NCBI GenBank assembly: GCA_008704415.1
Contig: VXIS01000084.1
Location: 1-64,000 of the forward strand
DNA: 64,000 nucleotides
Origin: Sphaerosporella brunnea
Lineage: Eukaryota > Ascomycota > Pezizomycetes > Pezizales > Pyronemataceae
Direction of reading: 5' to 3'
Part shown: positions 1 to 9,660 of the stretch, piece after piece
How the letters are laid out: each line of letters begins with the position of its first letter
Position numbering within the stretch: the first letter of the stretch is position 1
Notes under the pieces: model-generated
What the model saw: only the letters and a program-made list of their open reading frames with translations
Databases searched by the model: none
Told to the model about the DNA's origin: nothing
Made by a program: the position numbers and the translations under genes

Positions 1-876
1 GGGTCGTTGTGGAGTAGTGACCGCATGGTGACTGGCGTTGCGGGAGGTTGAAGATGAAGTGCTAGACCGGAGTTTGCGGAAGTGCTCAACGGCACGGATT
101 TGGGAGTCAAGACGTTGGCACAGGTTGACAAAGTCGTTAAGGTTGGTAGGATTTGGGGTGCCGATGAGCTTCTCGAGGATTTCGATTGAGAGTCCATGCC
201 GGAGGGCATCCATGGTGGCACGTTGATCCCAATCCAAATCGGAGACCAGCCTGGAGAACTCGGCGTAGTATAGCGAGAATTCCTTGTTGCCTTGTCGAAG
301 GGTTTGGAGCTTGTGACGAGCTGTAGCGGCGCGGTCCGGGTCACCGAAGGCAGTCTGGAGGACGCTGATGACGTCTTCAACATTGTCGAGTCCTGTAATC
401 GTGCCATTATCGCGAATGTAGGGGAGCAGTTGTTCCATGGCACGGCCTTCGCATCGGTTGATGGCATAGGACAACCGTAGCTGGGGGGTTGGGAAACGTG
501 TGGTGTCTGCGAACAGCTTGAGACGGAGCTGGGCGACAAACGACCGAAGCTTATCGCGGGTGCCGTCGAACATAGGCGCGTCCGGGAGCTTGTCACCTCG
601 TGCTCCATGGTTCTCCGGTGCCGGCTGGCCCAGGAGGCGGGTGATGATTTCTCGTTGACGGACCAGTTCTTGCTCGGCAGCGTCAGCTCGAGCGGTTTCT
701 TCGGCCAAGGTAAGGTCGTCGTCCGTGGGTGCAGGTGTATAGTCAGGGGTGCTGAGGACTTCGGTGCAGATTCTGTGGATATAGTCGAGAGGGTCGTTGT
801 TTTCAAGATCGGTGAGAGCGCTGGCAGCCACGAGGCGTGCCCAGAGGTCGTCGGAGATAGCTTTGTATATCGGCAT
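1..876 (-). CDS. Ty3/gypsy gag, partial (runs off window edge)
   Basis: Reading the minus strand from the ATG at 876, all 292 codons to the window edge are open. The product is a retrotransposon capsid (Gag) protein. It starts MPIYKAISDDLWARL, has an acidic, Glu/Gln-rich helical stretch around residues 70-100, then the retrotransposon gag core: the motif FDGTRDKLRSFVAQLR (about residues 124-140), a YAINRCEG stretch, and a FGDPDRAATARHKLQTLRQG block. The Ty3 gags at 19.1-20.3 kb and 22.1-22.5 kb share the same plan (FNGTKLEELRTW, YDDPDRSRTA), so the family assignment is firm, but this is a different subfamily. The LTR lies directly upstream at 942-1222. Unlike those copies it has no in-frame stop here, so it may be younger. 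The zinc knuckle and pol would lie outside the window. Confidence 0.85.
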   Translation of the reverse strand, partial: MPIYKAISDDLWARLVAASALTDLENNDPLDYIHRICTEVLSTPDYTPAPTDDDLTLAEETARADAAEQELVRQREIITRLLGQPAPENHGARGDKLPDAPMFDGTRDKLRSFVAQLRLKLFADTTRFPTPQLRLSYAINRCEGRAMEQLLPYIRDNGTITGLDNVEDVISVLQTAFGDPDRAATARHKLQTLRQGNKEFSLYYAEFSRLVSDLDWDQRATMDALRHGLSIEILEKLIGTPNPTNLNDFVNLCQRLDSQIRAVEHFRKLRSSTSSSTSRNASHHAVTTPQRP

Positions 877-941
877 GGTGTGTCGAGGTCGGGAGCAGGA
901 GCAGGAGCTACGTAGGTTGGAGATAGTTCGACAGAACGTAC

Positions 942-1222
942 TGTAACGGGACAGGCACGAGGAAACGTCCAAGGTACGTAGCTTTTGAGGTAAGGACCGG
1001 AGGCAGGAGGACAAGAACAAGAGGCAGAAGAAGACGAGACAAGACAAGGTGGTTCAAGGTTACTAGGTTTGCTAGTATACAAGACGTTCTGTAAAGAAGA
1101 GAAGAAGAAAAGAAACAAAAACAAGTGAAACCTCGCTATTTATGCTTTCCCGTCACGTGACCGCGCGTCACGTGACACCCTAACCCTAGCGCCGAGCCAC
1201 CCCTTAACCTTGAGCCGTGACA
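942..1222 (-). mobile_element. Ty3/gypsy 5' LTR (minus orientation)
   Basis: A 281-bp interval bounded by TGTAACGG and GCCGTGACA, i.e. TGT...ACA ends like the 500-bp LTRs of the Ty3 element at 14.8-20.9 kb. On the minus strand it reads TGTCACGGC... to ...CCGTTACA and is followed, 65 nt further on, by the gag ATG. A CATAAATA box within it (about 1137-1144, minus) is a plausible promoter. The partner LTR and duplication are outside the window. Confidence 0.7.
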
Positions 1223-1540
1223 GATGTAGGGAGAAAAGAATTAAGGTAGTCTGATTCCCATACTGATTGGCACTGCCACCGCGCGTTATAGATCCATCCT
1301 GACTGCCAACCCATCTGTGTAAATCCGTGGCACTTGCTCCGGTGATCAAGAACCAGAGCAATACACGCATTGAGTGGGTATACCCCAGTTTTTAAAATAA
1401 GCAGCAAGCTCATCCAGGGGCAGTGCATCAGACGATTTGTCTGCCATAGCTGCACAAAGTTGGGAGTCATGTTTGCATTGTACAACACTCGCCCCGCCCC
1501 ATCAGAACCCCCAATCACCAATCATGGTGAAAACTCAACT
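1223..1540. other. No recognisable gene
   Basis: Unique-looking sequence between a Ty3 LTR and a hAT end. Short ORFs only, none with a recognisable motif. It may be hAT interior or decayed host sequence. Confidence 0.5.
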
Positions 1541-1675
1541 GGCTCGAGCCGGCTCGAGCCGATCCTCCATCCTCAGCTCGAGCCAGCTCGGCTCGTAGAG
1601 GACGAAGGCTCGGCTCGGCTTGGCTCGGCAGCTCGAGCTTCTGGCTCGAGCTTGCTCGGCTCGTGTCCATCACTA
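1541..1675. mobile_element. hAT-type terminal fragment (TAGTGATGGACACGAGCC end)
   Basis: Dense GGCTCGAGCC-type subterminal repeats end in the sequence complementary to TAGTGATGGACACGAGCC. The same type of end occurs at 43431 and, in the other orientation, at 47153. Such clustered short subterminal motifs ending in TAGTG are typical of hAT elements. The end abuts truncated Ty3 pol exactly. I could not find the partner end to the left. Confidence 0.55.
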
Positions 1676-3599
1676 GACGGCGTCCTCCACCCTGTTGCGT
1701 ACTTCTCTAAGAAGCATTCCCCTGCAGAATGCAACTACGAGATCTACGACAAGGAGTTGATGGCTATTGTTCGGGCTTTTGAGGAATGGCGGCCGGAACT
1801 CCAGTCCGTGGAGAATCCAATCCAGGTGCTTACTGATCACAAGAACTTGGAGTATTTTACCACCACCAAGCTCCTGAATCGACGTCAAGCCCGTTGATCT
1901 CAGTTCCTGTCGCAGTTCAACTTCAAGATCGTCTACCGTCCTGGCAAGTCTGGTGGGAAGCCGGACTCACTAACTCGCAGATCAGGAGATCTGCCTAAGG
2001 AGGGGGATGAGCACGACTGAAAATTTTTCCGTCGTCATAAAGCCCCACCAGATCGTCCACCTCCCGGCCGACGGCTTGCCGGCGCAACCTCCACCACCCC
2101 TAAGAGACAAAGCAGTGACACTTGCCCTCCTGTTCCAAGAAGTTTACGATGCGGACCCGTTTCCGTCTCAGGTCCTTTGGATGTTGCAAGACGGAGTCCG
2201 CCATAGCCACCGGATCACGTTGGCAGAATGTGCCCACGAAGGAGATCGTCTCACCTATAGAAGTAAGCTTTACGTGCCCGAATACGAGCCTCTCCGGCTG
2301 CATTTGATGCAACAACACCACGATGCCCCCGTTGCTGGCCACCTAGGAAGATCCAAAACCTTGGAGCTGCTTTGTCGTACGTACCATTGGCCAAAGATGC
2401 GGCAGGACGTGGAACGGTATGTCCGCAACTGCCATGTCTGCCAACGCTCTCGGACCGGTCGTCATGCTCCTTACGGCATCCTACTACCCCGCTCTATCCC
2501 GGAACGTCCTTGGCAGGACATCTCAATGGATTTCGTCACCGGGCTCCCGTGGTCACAAGGCTGCGATGCTATTTGGGTTGTGGTCGACCGCCTTACAAAG
2601 GAACATCACCTGATTCCTTGCCGGACCAATGTCGATGCGACCGGACTGGCTGATCTCTTCATCCAACACGTATTCCGTCTTCACGGCCTACCGCTTACGA
2701 TTATCTCCGACCGTGGACCGCAGTTCGCATCGGAATTTTGGGAACGCATCTGTGTCAGACTGGGTATAAAATGTCAGCTCTCGACAGCCTTCCACCCCCA
2801 AACGGACGGACAGACTGAACGGATCAATGCGGTAATGGAGCAGTACCTCCGAGCGTATGTCAACTATCTCCAGGACGACTGAGCCGACTGGCTGCCGCTG
2901 GCCGAATCCGCAACCAACAACCAGGCATCGGAGGCTCACGGCTCCTCACCCTTCTTTCCTAACAAGGGGTTCGACCCTCGTTACCAGTTTGACCTATCCC
3001 CTGCCGCCCCCAACAATGTTGATGATCGCAGAGCCTTGACCACCGCCAGGACGTTGTTGGAAATCCATTCGCACCTCCGCACGGAGCTCCTACGGGCGCC
3101 GATGAGGTACCAGGATAACGCCGACGAGCATCGCATACCGGCTCCCGACTACCACATCGGGGACAAGGTGTGGCTTGACGGCCGGAATTGGAAGACTCGA
3201 CGCCCGGCCAGCAAGCTGGACAACAAGCGTCACAGGCCATTTAAGGTTACCGGCAAAGTCTCGGCATATGCCTACCGCCTCCGACTCCACGAAGATATGC
3301 ACGTCCACCCCGTCTTCCACGTCTCCCTCCTGGAACCAGCACCCAACAACCCTTATCCCGGGCAGCGACAGGATCTGCCACCCGCGGTAGAACTCGAGGG
3401 CGAGCAGGAATGGTTTGTAGATCGGATACTGAACTCTTGGCTTCACGGACGGTGGCGTAAGCTCCAGTATTTGGTCAAGTGGACCAGCTACGATCAGCCG
3501 AAGTGGAAACCAGCCGAGCTGGTCAACGGTCTGGAAGCCATCGATTGCTTCCCCGAGGCCTATCCAGACAAGTCGGGGCCTCTGCCAGAGGATGAATGA
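1676..3599 (+). pseudogene. Ty3 pol fragment: RNase H tail, integrase, chromodomain-like end
   Basis: The conceptual product has the RNase H tail ([11 protein letters not shown]), then the integrase zinc-binding region (HLGRSKTLELLCRTYHWP and CHVCQRS), the catalytic core with the D,D,E pattern (SMDFVTGLP, IISDRGPQF, HPQTDGQTERIN) and a C-terminal chromodomain-like segment (QYLVKWTSYDQPKWKPAELV). It is dead: TGA at 1895-1897 and TGA at 2880-2882 both replace the TGG found in the copy at 15.3-19.0 kb, and a 2-nt deletion near 2009 shifts the frame. The final open stretch ends at the TGA at 3597-3599. Confidence 0.88.
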
Positions 3600-3633
3600 G
3601 CTTCGCCGGAGCTCAGCCGTAGGAGGGGGATAC

Positions 3634-5233
3634 TGTCACGGCGTGAGGTTGGATTAGGGTTGTGTGGCTCGGTGTTGAGGTTCCATGATGCGGCTCTGCC
3701 AAGGTTATGTTCGGTTACCACGTGGCCCGACGCACCGCGGTCCCGTGGTCCATATAAGGGGCCTTTGCTAGTGTTGCGCACGAGCGGAGCCGGCTTGAGC
3801 AAAAAGCTCGAGCCGCTAGCACGAGCCGGCTCGAGTCTATGTATTTTTGCGCTCGAGTGCGCTCAATCGAAAATTTTTTGAGCTCGAGTCGGACTCGGGT
3901 CATTTGAGCTTTCTAGATAGCACGAGGCTTCACTCAAGTTGACTCCCACCCCGCTTACCCCCCTCCTACAACCACCCCGCTCCCCCTCTCAACTCCGAAA
4001 CTCCAACTTCACCCGGACAACCTCACGAATGTCAGAGACCAAACAGCCAGCGCTCAGTGCACGTATGGAAGAAGACGCGATTCGAGCATTCCACAAAGAA
4101 CTCAGTGGACGTTGGGGTAAGGAGCTGTTCTCACCGCTGTTGACCTCACTCTAATGGCTCCAGATACATTGCATGCTGCCGTTGGGGCGCGGACGCTCAG
4201 TGGACAGGCAACCTCACCATATACCGCATTTCTCTACGCCTGTGGGATAATATTGCGTGCGGAGGTTGCAGGGACCGCTTGCAGACAGCCCACAAAAAAG
4301 ACCGCAACCGAGGAGCTCTCAGTATCAAAGGCAGTCCCCGGAACGGAGGCTGATACTGAACAACAGGCATCGACCAAGCGACGCAAAAAGAAGGCGGGAG
4401 CAAGTGCGGATAATAAGAGGCCTATGGGACCCCCTTCACTGGTGGAAGCTCAATGAGGACCGATTCCCGATTCTTACAAGAATGGCACGAGATTACCTTG
4501 CAATATATGCCTCCAGCGTACCCTGCGAGCAACTTTTCTCAGTGGCTGGTGACATAATCACCAAGAAGCGGAACCGTCTTCTCGAATGATTGAGTAGCGT
4601 TCTTCTACTGGTCAAGCGTTGGCTGGAGTAGACGGATGTGAAACCCTGGGAAAAATGGGGATATTAGGCGGCGGAGAACGAACCAGCGCCAACTGGTGAA
4701 ACTATACACACCGCTCAGAGTGACCATGATGCAGCAGAGGGTGTTGATTAGCACGTTGAAGCTTCGCTGAACTCCTCTTTGAGTCTCTCAGACTTATCCG
4801 ATTGATTTGGGATTGATCTTCGCATTTTATACTGTCATAGATAATTTACATTGCCCTGCAACAGCTGCCGCGCGCGTCAAAATGTGATTTTATGTCGCGG
4901 GCTCGAGCTTTAGCTCGAGCTCATGCTTCCCCGGCTCGAGCTCGCGAGTCGAGCGTCAAAATTGCACAAGCGGGCTCGAGCCAACCCCCAAGCTCGACTC
5001 GACTCCGCTCGTGCGCAACACTAGCCTTCGCTTCCGCTTTGTTGCTTGTTTCCCTTTCTTCTTCACTGAACCTTCGTATGTCAATCTGAGTACCTTTGTT
5101 CCAATATGAATCCTGACCGTGCGCATCGCGCCTCTTGTCCTGCCTTCGGATCTTGTTCCCGCTCTCGTTCTTGTCTCCTCTGTGCGCGAGTACCTTGGAC
5201 CCCTCCAGTTTGTTCTCGACCCTTTCCGTTACA
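3634..5233 (+). repeat. 3' LTR of the truncated Ty3 element, split by a hAT insertion
   Basis: LTR halves lie at 3634-3768 and 5024-5233. A CATATAA box at about 3751 precedes the insertion. The left half ends in the 8-bp GCCTTTGC and the right half begins GCCTTCGC, the duplicated hAT target (7 of 8 matching). The right half aligns with the LTRs at 21739-22076 and, inverted, 14796-15295. Confidence 0.82.
3769..5023 (+). mobile_element. Non-autonomous hAT element, family 1
   Basis: Terminal inverted repeats start TAGTGTTGCGCACGAGCG and match for about 21 bp. Flanking 8-bp duplications are GCCTTTGC and GCCTTCGC. Next to the ends are many GGCTCGAGC/GCTCGAGTC motifs, a hAT-like subterminal pattern. 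Inside are only transposase remnants: MEEDAIRAFHKELSG near 4063 and, in another frame at 4426-4589, the hAT dimerisation-domain end (WWKLNEDRFPILTRMARDYL, then PCEQLFSVAGDIITKKRNRL). At 1255 bp it is an internal-deletion derivative that could move only with help. It is younger than the Ty3 LTR it interrupts. Confidence 0.85.
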
Positions 5234-5943
5234 GCACCGTTATCGAGATAATGAGGGGTATCGAGCAGGGTGCTTTCGGGTAGAAATATAACTCTAAACC
5301 TGCGGGCACGTGATGTGCAATGATTGCGTCCGCGTGAGTATGTCGTGGACGAAGGTCATGTCATATGCTCTAGACTTTTCGTATTTAATAATATGTCATG
5401 GCCACAAGCGGCCGAATACATCATGATTAAAACAAAACAAACGCACAGGCTTGGCCTTTCCAGGCGGTTAGTGTGGCTATCAAGGGTGTGTGTGCGCTCT
5501 TGGTGGCCATTTCCAGGCCGGCGGCGATGCTGAACAGTTCAGGGTCTTAGGCCTCCTTGTTTGTTCCTATGTATTCTGCGACGTGGCTGGACGTTTCGTC
5601 TGCGCCTTGTAGTACGGCCGATCAGGCGCAGCACCCAAGCTCCACATGAGAGCTGCCTGAGTATATGGCGATCGCGTCGTTGGTTAGCCGCTGGTGCCAG
5701 ACCGCCCAGGTGGTTGCTCCGTCCGCGTTACAATAGTATTCTAAACATTACACGGCATATGACTTGGTGTGGAGCCAGGATTTCTTGATGCGGAGATTTT
5801 AGTTTGGCTTCCTGTGGATGTGGAACCAACCATGGACTGTGTGGTAGGACAAATGATGATCTCTTGCGGGTTTCTTGGCCTGGGCTTTTGTGGGCTGTTT
5901 TTTTTTGGAAACAAATTATCTCGTGATTGATGCAATCTCCAAA
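5234..5943. other. Intergenic; holds only a short LINE tail
   Basis: Apart from the LINE 3' tail at about 5385-5446, I see no coding or RNA feature. The right end carries TCTCCAAA (5936-5943), the duplicated target of the following hAT element. Confidence 0.5.
5385..5446 (+). mobile_element. LINE 3' end fragment
   Basis: The segment ATGTCATGGCCACAAGCGG... ending in ATGATTAAAACAAAACAAA is the plus-strand equivalent of the 3' ends of the LINEs at 8290, 9661 and 36602, which read the same on the minus strand. Only the 3' untranslated end and its A-rich tail are recognisable. Confidence 0.6.
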
Positions 5944-7044
5944 TAGTGTTGCGCACGAGCAGAGTCGAGTTGAGCTCGGGGTAGACTCGAGTCCGCTCGT
6001 GCGATTTTGACGCTCAACTTGTGAGCCCGAGCCGGGGCAGCATGAGCTCGAGCTAAAGCTCGAGCCTGCTATATATAGAATCACATTTTGATGCACGCGA
6101 GAGCTGTTGCAGGGTAATGTAAATTATCTATGAGAGTATAAAGTGCGCCGATCAATCCCAGATCAATTGGATAAGTCTGAGAGACTCAAAGAGGAGTTCA
6201 GCGAAGCTTCAACGTCCGATTCAACACCCTCCGCTGCATAATGGTTACTCTAAGCGGTGTATGTAGTTTTACCAGTCGGCGCTGGTTCGTTTTCCGCCTC
6301 CTCATATCCCCATTTTTCCCAGGGTTTCACATCCGTCTGCTTCAACCAATGCTTGAGCAGTAGAAGAATGCTACTCAATTCTTTGAGAAGACGGTTCCGC
6401 GTCTTGGTGATTATGTTACTAGCCACTGAGAAAATTTGCTCGCCGGGTACGCTGGAGGCACATATGGCAAGGTAATCTGTGACATTGTTGCAAGCGTCGG
6501 GAATCGGTGCTCATTGAGCTTCTACCAGTGAAGCGGGTCGGTCTTTAAGTCCACTGGGGGTTTGCACAAATAACGTGTAGTCTCTGATGCCCCCGTTGTG
6601 CCTAAAGCGTTGTTCATAGCCTGCATTCGTCGTCCAATGTTGCCAAACATTGCAGCAAGATCTTCATCTACTTGAACGCTTTGAAGGTGAGTGTTTTTCG
6701 ATTGTTTCCACTGAGCTCTTTGTTGAATGCTCGCATCGCATCTTCTTCCATACGTGCGCTGAGCGCTAGCTGTTGGTTGGCTGACATCCGTGAGGTTGTC
6801 CAGGTGAAATTGAGGTTTTGGAGTTGGGAGGGGGAGGGGGGGGGGAGCGGGGTGGTTGTAGGACGGGGAGTCAACTTGAGCGAAACCTCGTGCTATCTAG
6901 AAAGCTCGAATGACTCGAGTCCGACCCGAGCTCAAAAACTTTTCGATCGAGCGCACTCGAGCCCAAAAATACATAGACTCGAGCGGGCTCGTGCTCGCGG
7001 CTCGAGCTTTGTGCTCGAGCCGGCTCCGCTCGTGCGCAACACTA
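5944..7044 (-). mobile_element. Non-autonomous hAT element, family 1, minus orientation
   Basis: The ends carry the same TAGTGTTGCGCACGAGC inverted repeats as the copy at 3769-5023, and the flanking 8-bp duplication TCTCCAAA is perfect (5936-5943 and 7045-7052), so this is a clean, fairly recent insertion. On the minus strand around 6360-6470 it encodes a relic of the hAT C-terminal domain (GEQIFSVASNIITKTRNRLL), and at about 6720-6760 the MEEDAMRAFNKELSG segment also seen in the other copy. Length 1101 bp, no intact transposase. Confidence 0.88.
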
Positions 7045-7601
7045 TCTCCAAACATAATCAAGAACTTTGGTGATATCAAGCTTTCACGTTCCCTCAAGTC
7101 TATCGATGTTTGCAGTCGGTATTACGATACCGCGGCGAAGAAAAAAACTCCGTTTACCATGCGATGGATCTTTGAAGGTGCTTCCAAACAGCTCGGCGTG
7201 GGACGCGATGCGGGGTTCCGAGCGAGCGTAGAACGTGAAGCGTGGAACATGGAGTGTGGAGGATGCGGTGAGTAATCTACAGCTTCAAACCCCAAGTCAA
7301 TTGGATGAAAACTGGCAAAATTATGGCCGGAGAAGCATACTCAAAACATAGAGGCCGAAGGCCGCAAGAATCTTGTCCTCTATAACGACGCGCCCCTGTG
7401 GCCTTGCCGCCATCACCGTGGTTCGTTCAATGTCGCCGTCGCGAATCGATTCCGGAGCTTCAACCAGTGAGTGCCTCAGCTTCGCCCCCGTAATTCTTTG
7501 ATTTTTCCATATCTACCTATCTCCGGAGGTAGCTGGACCGCTGGTTGTTGTTCCATCACCTGCTCTCCAGCCTGCGCTGCTTCCACTCTACTCCACAAAT
7601 T
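7045..7601. other. No recognisable gene
   Basis: Sequence between a hAT element and a MITE. A few ORFs of under 125 codons cross it, but they begin inside the neighbouring hAT end and show no known motif. Confidence 0.5.
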
Positions 7602-7605
7602 TTAA

Positions 7606-7838
7606 GTATCCGGATGCCCAGAAACCCTAACCCAGACCTGGGCTTAGAGAAAATCCTCTCCAACGAGAGCGCCCGGGCGAGATCGTTCTTCCACATAACA
7701 AACCCCCAACACACCACTGAGGGCCCTTGTTTTTTTTGAGCCCCTACGCGAGCTCAGGGAAGCTCTGGGAAGCTCGGGGGAGCTTCCCAATCACCTCTAA
7801 GCGCCGGCCTGGGTTAGGGTTTTTGGGCATCCGGATAC
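7606..7838. mobile_element. MITE with ~44-bp inverted repeats and TTAA flanks
   Basis: Both ends read GTATCCGGATGCCCA and continue as an inverted repeat of about 44 bp with roughly four mismatches. TTAA flanks both sides (7602-7605 and 7839-7842), as in piggyBac-type insertions. The 233-bp body has no coding capacity. The TTAA flank could also be part of a longer palindrome, so superfamily is tentative. Confidence 0.7.
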
Positions 7839-7916
7839 TTAAAAAATCGTCGAGTACACCCTCCATTCTCTCAATAGCCGCTTTCAGATATTTTATACTC
7901 GAGCGGTACATTGTTG

Positions 7917-8289
7917 ACTTGTTGGGTGTTGAAGCACTGGCAGCTGGCCCGGAGGCAACGCCTTCTCCAGAAGCTGCTCAGGCCGGTCTCTGTGTCTCGG
8001 CGAGCGTCTCGGCGGGCGTCTCGGCGTGTTCAACCACTGGCAGCTGTCCCGGAGGCAACACCTTCTCCCAGCAACTGCTCAGGCTCGGTCTGTGTCTCGG
8101 CGAGCGTCTCGGCGTGTTGAAGCACTGGCAGCTGTCCCGGAGGCAACACCTTCTCCCAGAAACTGCTCAGGCTCGGTCTCTGTGTCTCGGCGGGCGTGTC
8201 TCGGCGTGTTGAAGCACTGGCAGCTGGCCCGGAGGCATCGCCTTCTTTCAGCAACTGCTCAGGCCCGGTCTCTGTGTCTCGGCGGGCGT
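7917..8289. repeat. GC-rich minisatellite, ~88-101 bp unit (array 1)
   Basis: About four units, each containing CACTGGCAGCTG, CCCGGAGGCA, CTGCTCAGG and CTCGGCG(A/G)GCGT. CACTGG starts at 7934, 8035, 8123 and 8215, so spacing is 101, 88 and 92 bp. The array stops at the 3' end of a LINE. Open frames through it are a by-product of GC-rich repetition. Confidence 0.85.
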
Positions 8290-9260
8290 TTTGTTTTTTT
8301 TGTTTAATCATAGTGTATTCGGCCGCTTGCGGCCATGACATATACAGAAAAGAAGAGACTATGCCACACCTTAGGTGAAAGCCTACTGTTGGTGCCTGCG
8401 GCCCTTCCAAGGAAATAAAGCAAGGAAATCGCACCAACTATATGAGTCGCACCAAGGAGATTCGAAAACAAGAGGAGGGCACTTAGGGGAAGGACAAAGG
8501 AGAGACCCTTTCAATACATCATCATGCGGCCCCGCTGGGCCATGTCGCTACTTTGGTGGAGCCTAGGAAATCCAACACCGCTTCCGTGCACCTATCGTCG
8601 CGGTAGTCGTCGCTGTTGGCCATCGCTTTTGCCCACCGTCCTTCGTCGCCTCCTTCACTGCCTTCCAGAGGACTCTCTGCGCCTTCTTCCACCTGTTGCA
8701 GAATTTGAAGAGATGGTCTCGGTTCTGGATGGAGCTGGAGTTGCACCACCACCAGCATCTGTTGTCCGTCCGGCGACCCGTCCACAGGCGGTAGGGGGCG
8801 GTCGGCGCCTTGTTAAGCCTCAGTTGATAGAGCCGCGAAGCGATAGCTTTGGAGGACTTGGCCGCGACATGGCTAGGCTTTTGAGGCCTGCGGTAGTATG
8901 TCTTAGGCTTGCAGTGTTTGCGGAGCCATGCATCTCGGTCTGCTCGCTTGGCCAGGGTTGTGTTCCGACTAATGTTGGCCAGCGAGGCGGTTGCGATAAT
9001 GTCGTCCGGTGTCTGTGGGCTGTGGAGGGTTGCCGCTTTCTTGGCAAGCTGGTCCGCCAGCTCGTTGCCTGAGACGTCTTTGTATCCGGGTACCCATCGG
9101 TATTCCACCCGCCATCCTTGGGCTGAAAGTCGCGCTTCGGCGTTGGCGATGCGTGGGAGTAGCCATTGGCCTGCGCCGGGTGAGCCATCTTGTAGTCGTT
9201 TCAGGGCCGCTTGCGCGTCTGTAAAGAGTCGGAGGCATCCTGTCGGGTTGTTCTGGACGG
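8290..9260 (-). mobile_element. Tad-like LINE, 5'-truncated (copy A)
   Basis: Minus-strand element ending in the 3' tail ...CATTATGATTAAA then A-rich sequence, and starting within its RNase H region. The 14-bp sequence GTCTCGGCGGGCGT occurs on both sides (8276-8289 and 9261-9274) as a target-site duplication. Both flanks are units of the same minisatellite, so the LINE landed inside it. Typical of target-primed reverse transcription with premature stop. Confidence 0.85.
8563..9260 (-). pseudogene. LINE ORF2 C-terminus: RNase H end and zinc-binding region
   Basis: Minus-strand reading shows the end of an RNase H domain (DAQAALKRLQDGSPG, then WVPGYKDVSGNELADQLAKK, the usual GNELAD motif) followed by the typical LINE tail RLYQLRLNKAPTAPYRLW, a cysteine region (CWWWCNSSSIQNRDHLFKFC) and RWKKAQRVLWKAV. 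The reverse transcriptase and endonuclease are absent because of 5' truncation. The open frame continues upstream into minisatellite sequence (PPGQLPVLQHAET repeats), which is read-through and not LINE protein. Confidence 0.85.
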
Positions 9261-9660
9261 GTCTCGGCGGGCGTCTCGGCGTGTTGAAGCACCGGCAGCT
9301 GGCCCGGAGGCAACACCTTCTCCCAGCAACTGGTCTCTGTGTCTCGGCGAGCGTCTCGGCGTGTTGGAGCACTGGCAGCTGGCCCGGAGGCATCATCTTC
9401 TCCCAGAAACTGCTCAGGCCCGGTCTCTGTGTCTCGGCGCGCGTCTCGGCGTGTTGAAGCACTGGCAGCTGGCCCGGCGGCATCATCTTCTGCAGAAACT
9501 GGTCAAGCTCGGTCTCTGTGTCTCGGCGGGCGTGTCGGCAAGCGTCTCGGCGTGTTCAAGCACTGGCAGCTGGCCCGGAGGCATCATCTTCTCCCAGAAA
9601 CTGCTCAGGCTCGGTCTCTGTGTCTCGTCGAGCGTCCCGGCAAGCGTCCCGGCAAGCGTC
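9261..9660. repeat. GC-rich minisatellite (array 2, between LINE copies A and B)
   Basis: Same unit as array 1; the core CAC(T/C)GGCAGCTG occurs at about 9290, 9370, 9460 and 9561 (spacing 80-101 bp). It ends with GTCCCGGCAAGCGTC at 9646-9660, the duplicated target of LINE copy B. Confidence 0.85.

Larger units (their letters stand above)
1676..5233 (+). mobile_element. Ty3/gypsy element, 5'-truncated, with hAT insertion in its 3' LTR
   Basis: The element begins abruptly inside the RNase H region and runs through integrase, chromodomain-like tail, polypurine tract (GGAGGGGGA at 3622-3630) and 3' LTR. It belongs to the same family as the full-length element at 14.8-20.9 kb, which supplies the reference for its disabling changes. 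Protease, reverse transcriptase and gag are missing. The 3' LTR starts TGTCACGG at 3634 and ends CCGTTACA at 5233 but is split by a 1255-bp hAT element; without that insertion it would be about 337 bp. Confidence 0.88.

Noticed and set aside
1171..1195. CCCTAACCCTAG, a telomere-like motif; also near 7623 and 52960
   Set aside because: Only one or two units and inside an LTR or MITE; no array, so no telomere evidence.
7917..8289. Possible CRISPR-like array
   Set aside because: Units of 88-101 bp are repetitive throughout with no unique spacers, and the host is a fungus.
7727..8307. Repetitive open frames in the minisatellite (Arg/Ala/Ser-rich peptides)
   Set aside because: They follow the GC-rich repeat, exist in several frames at once and end at the LINE boundary. 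No domain.
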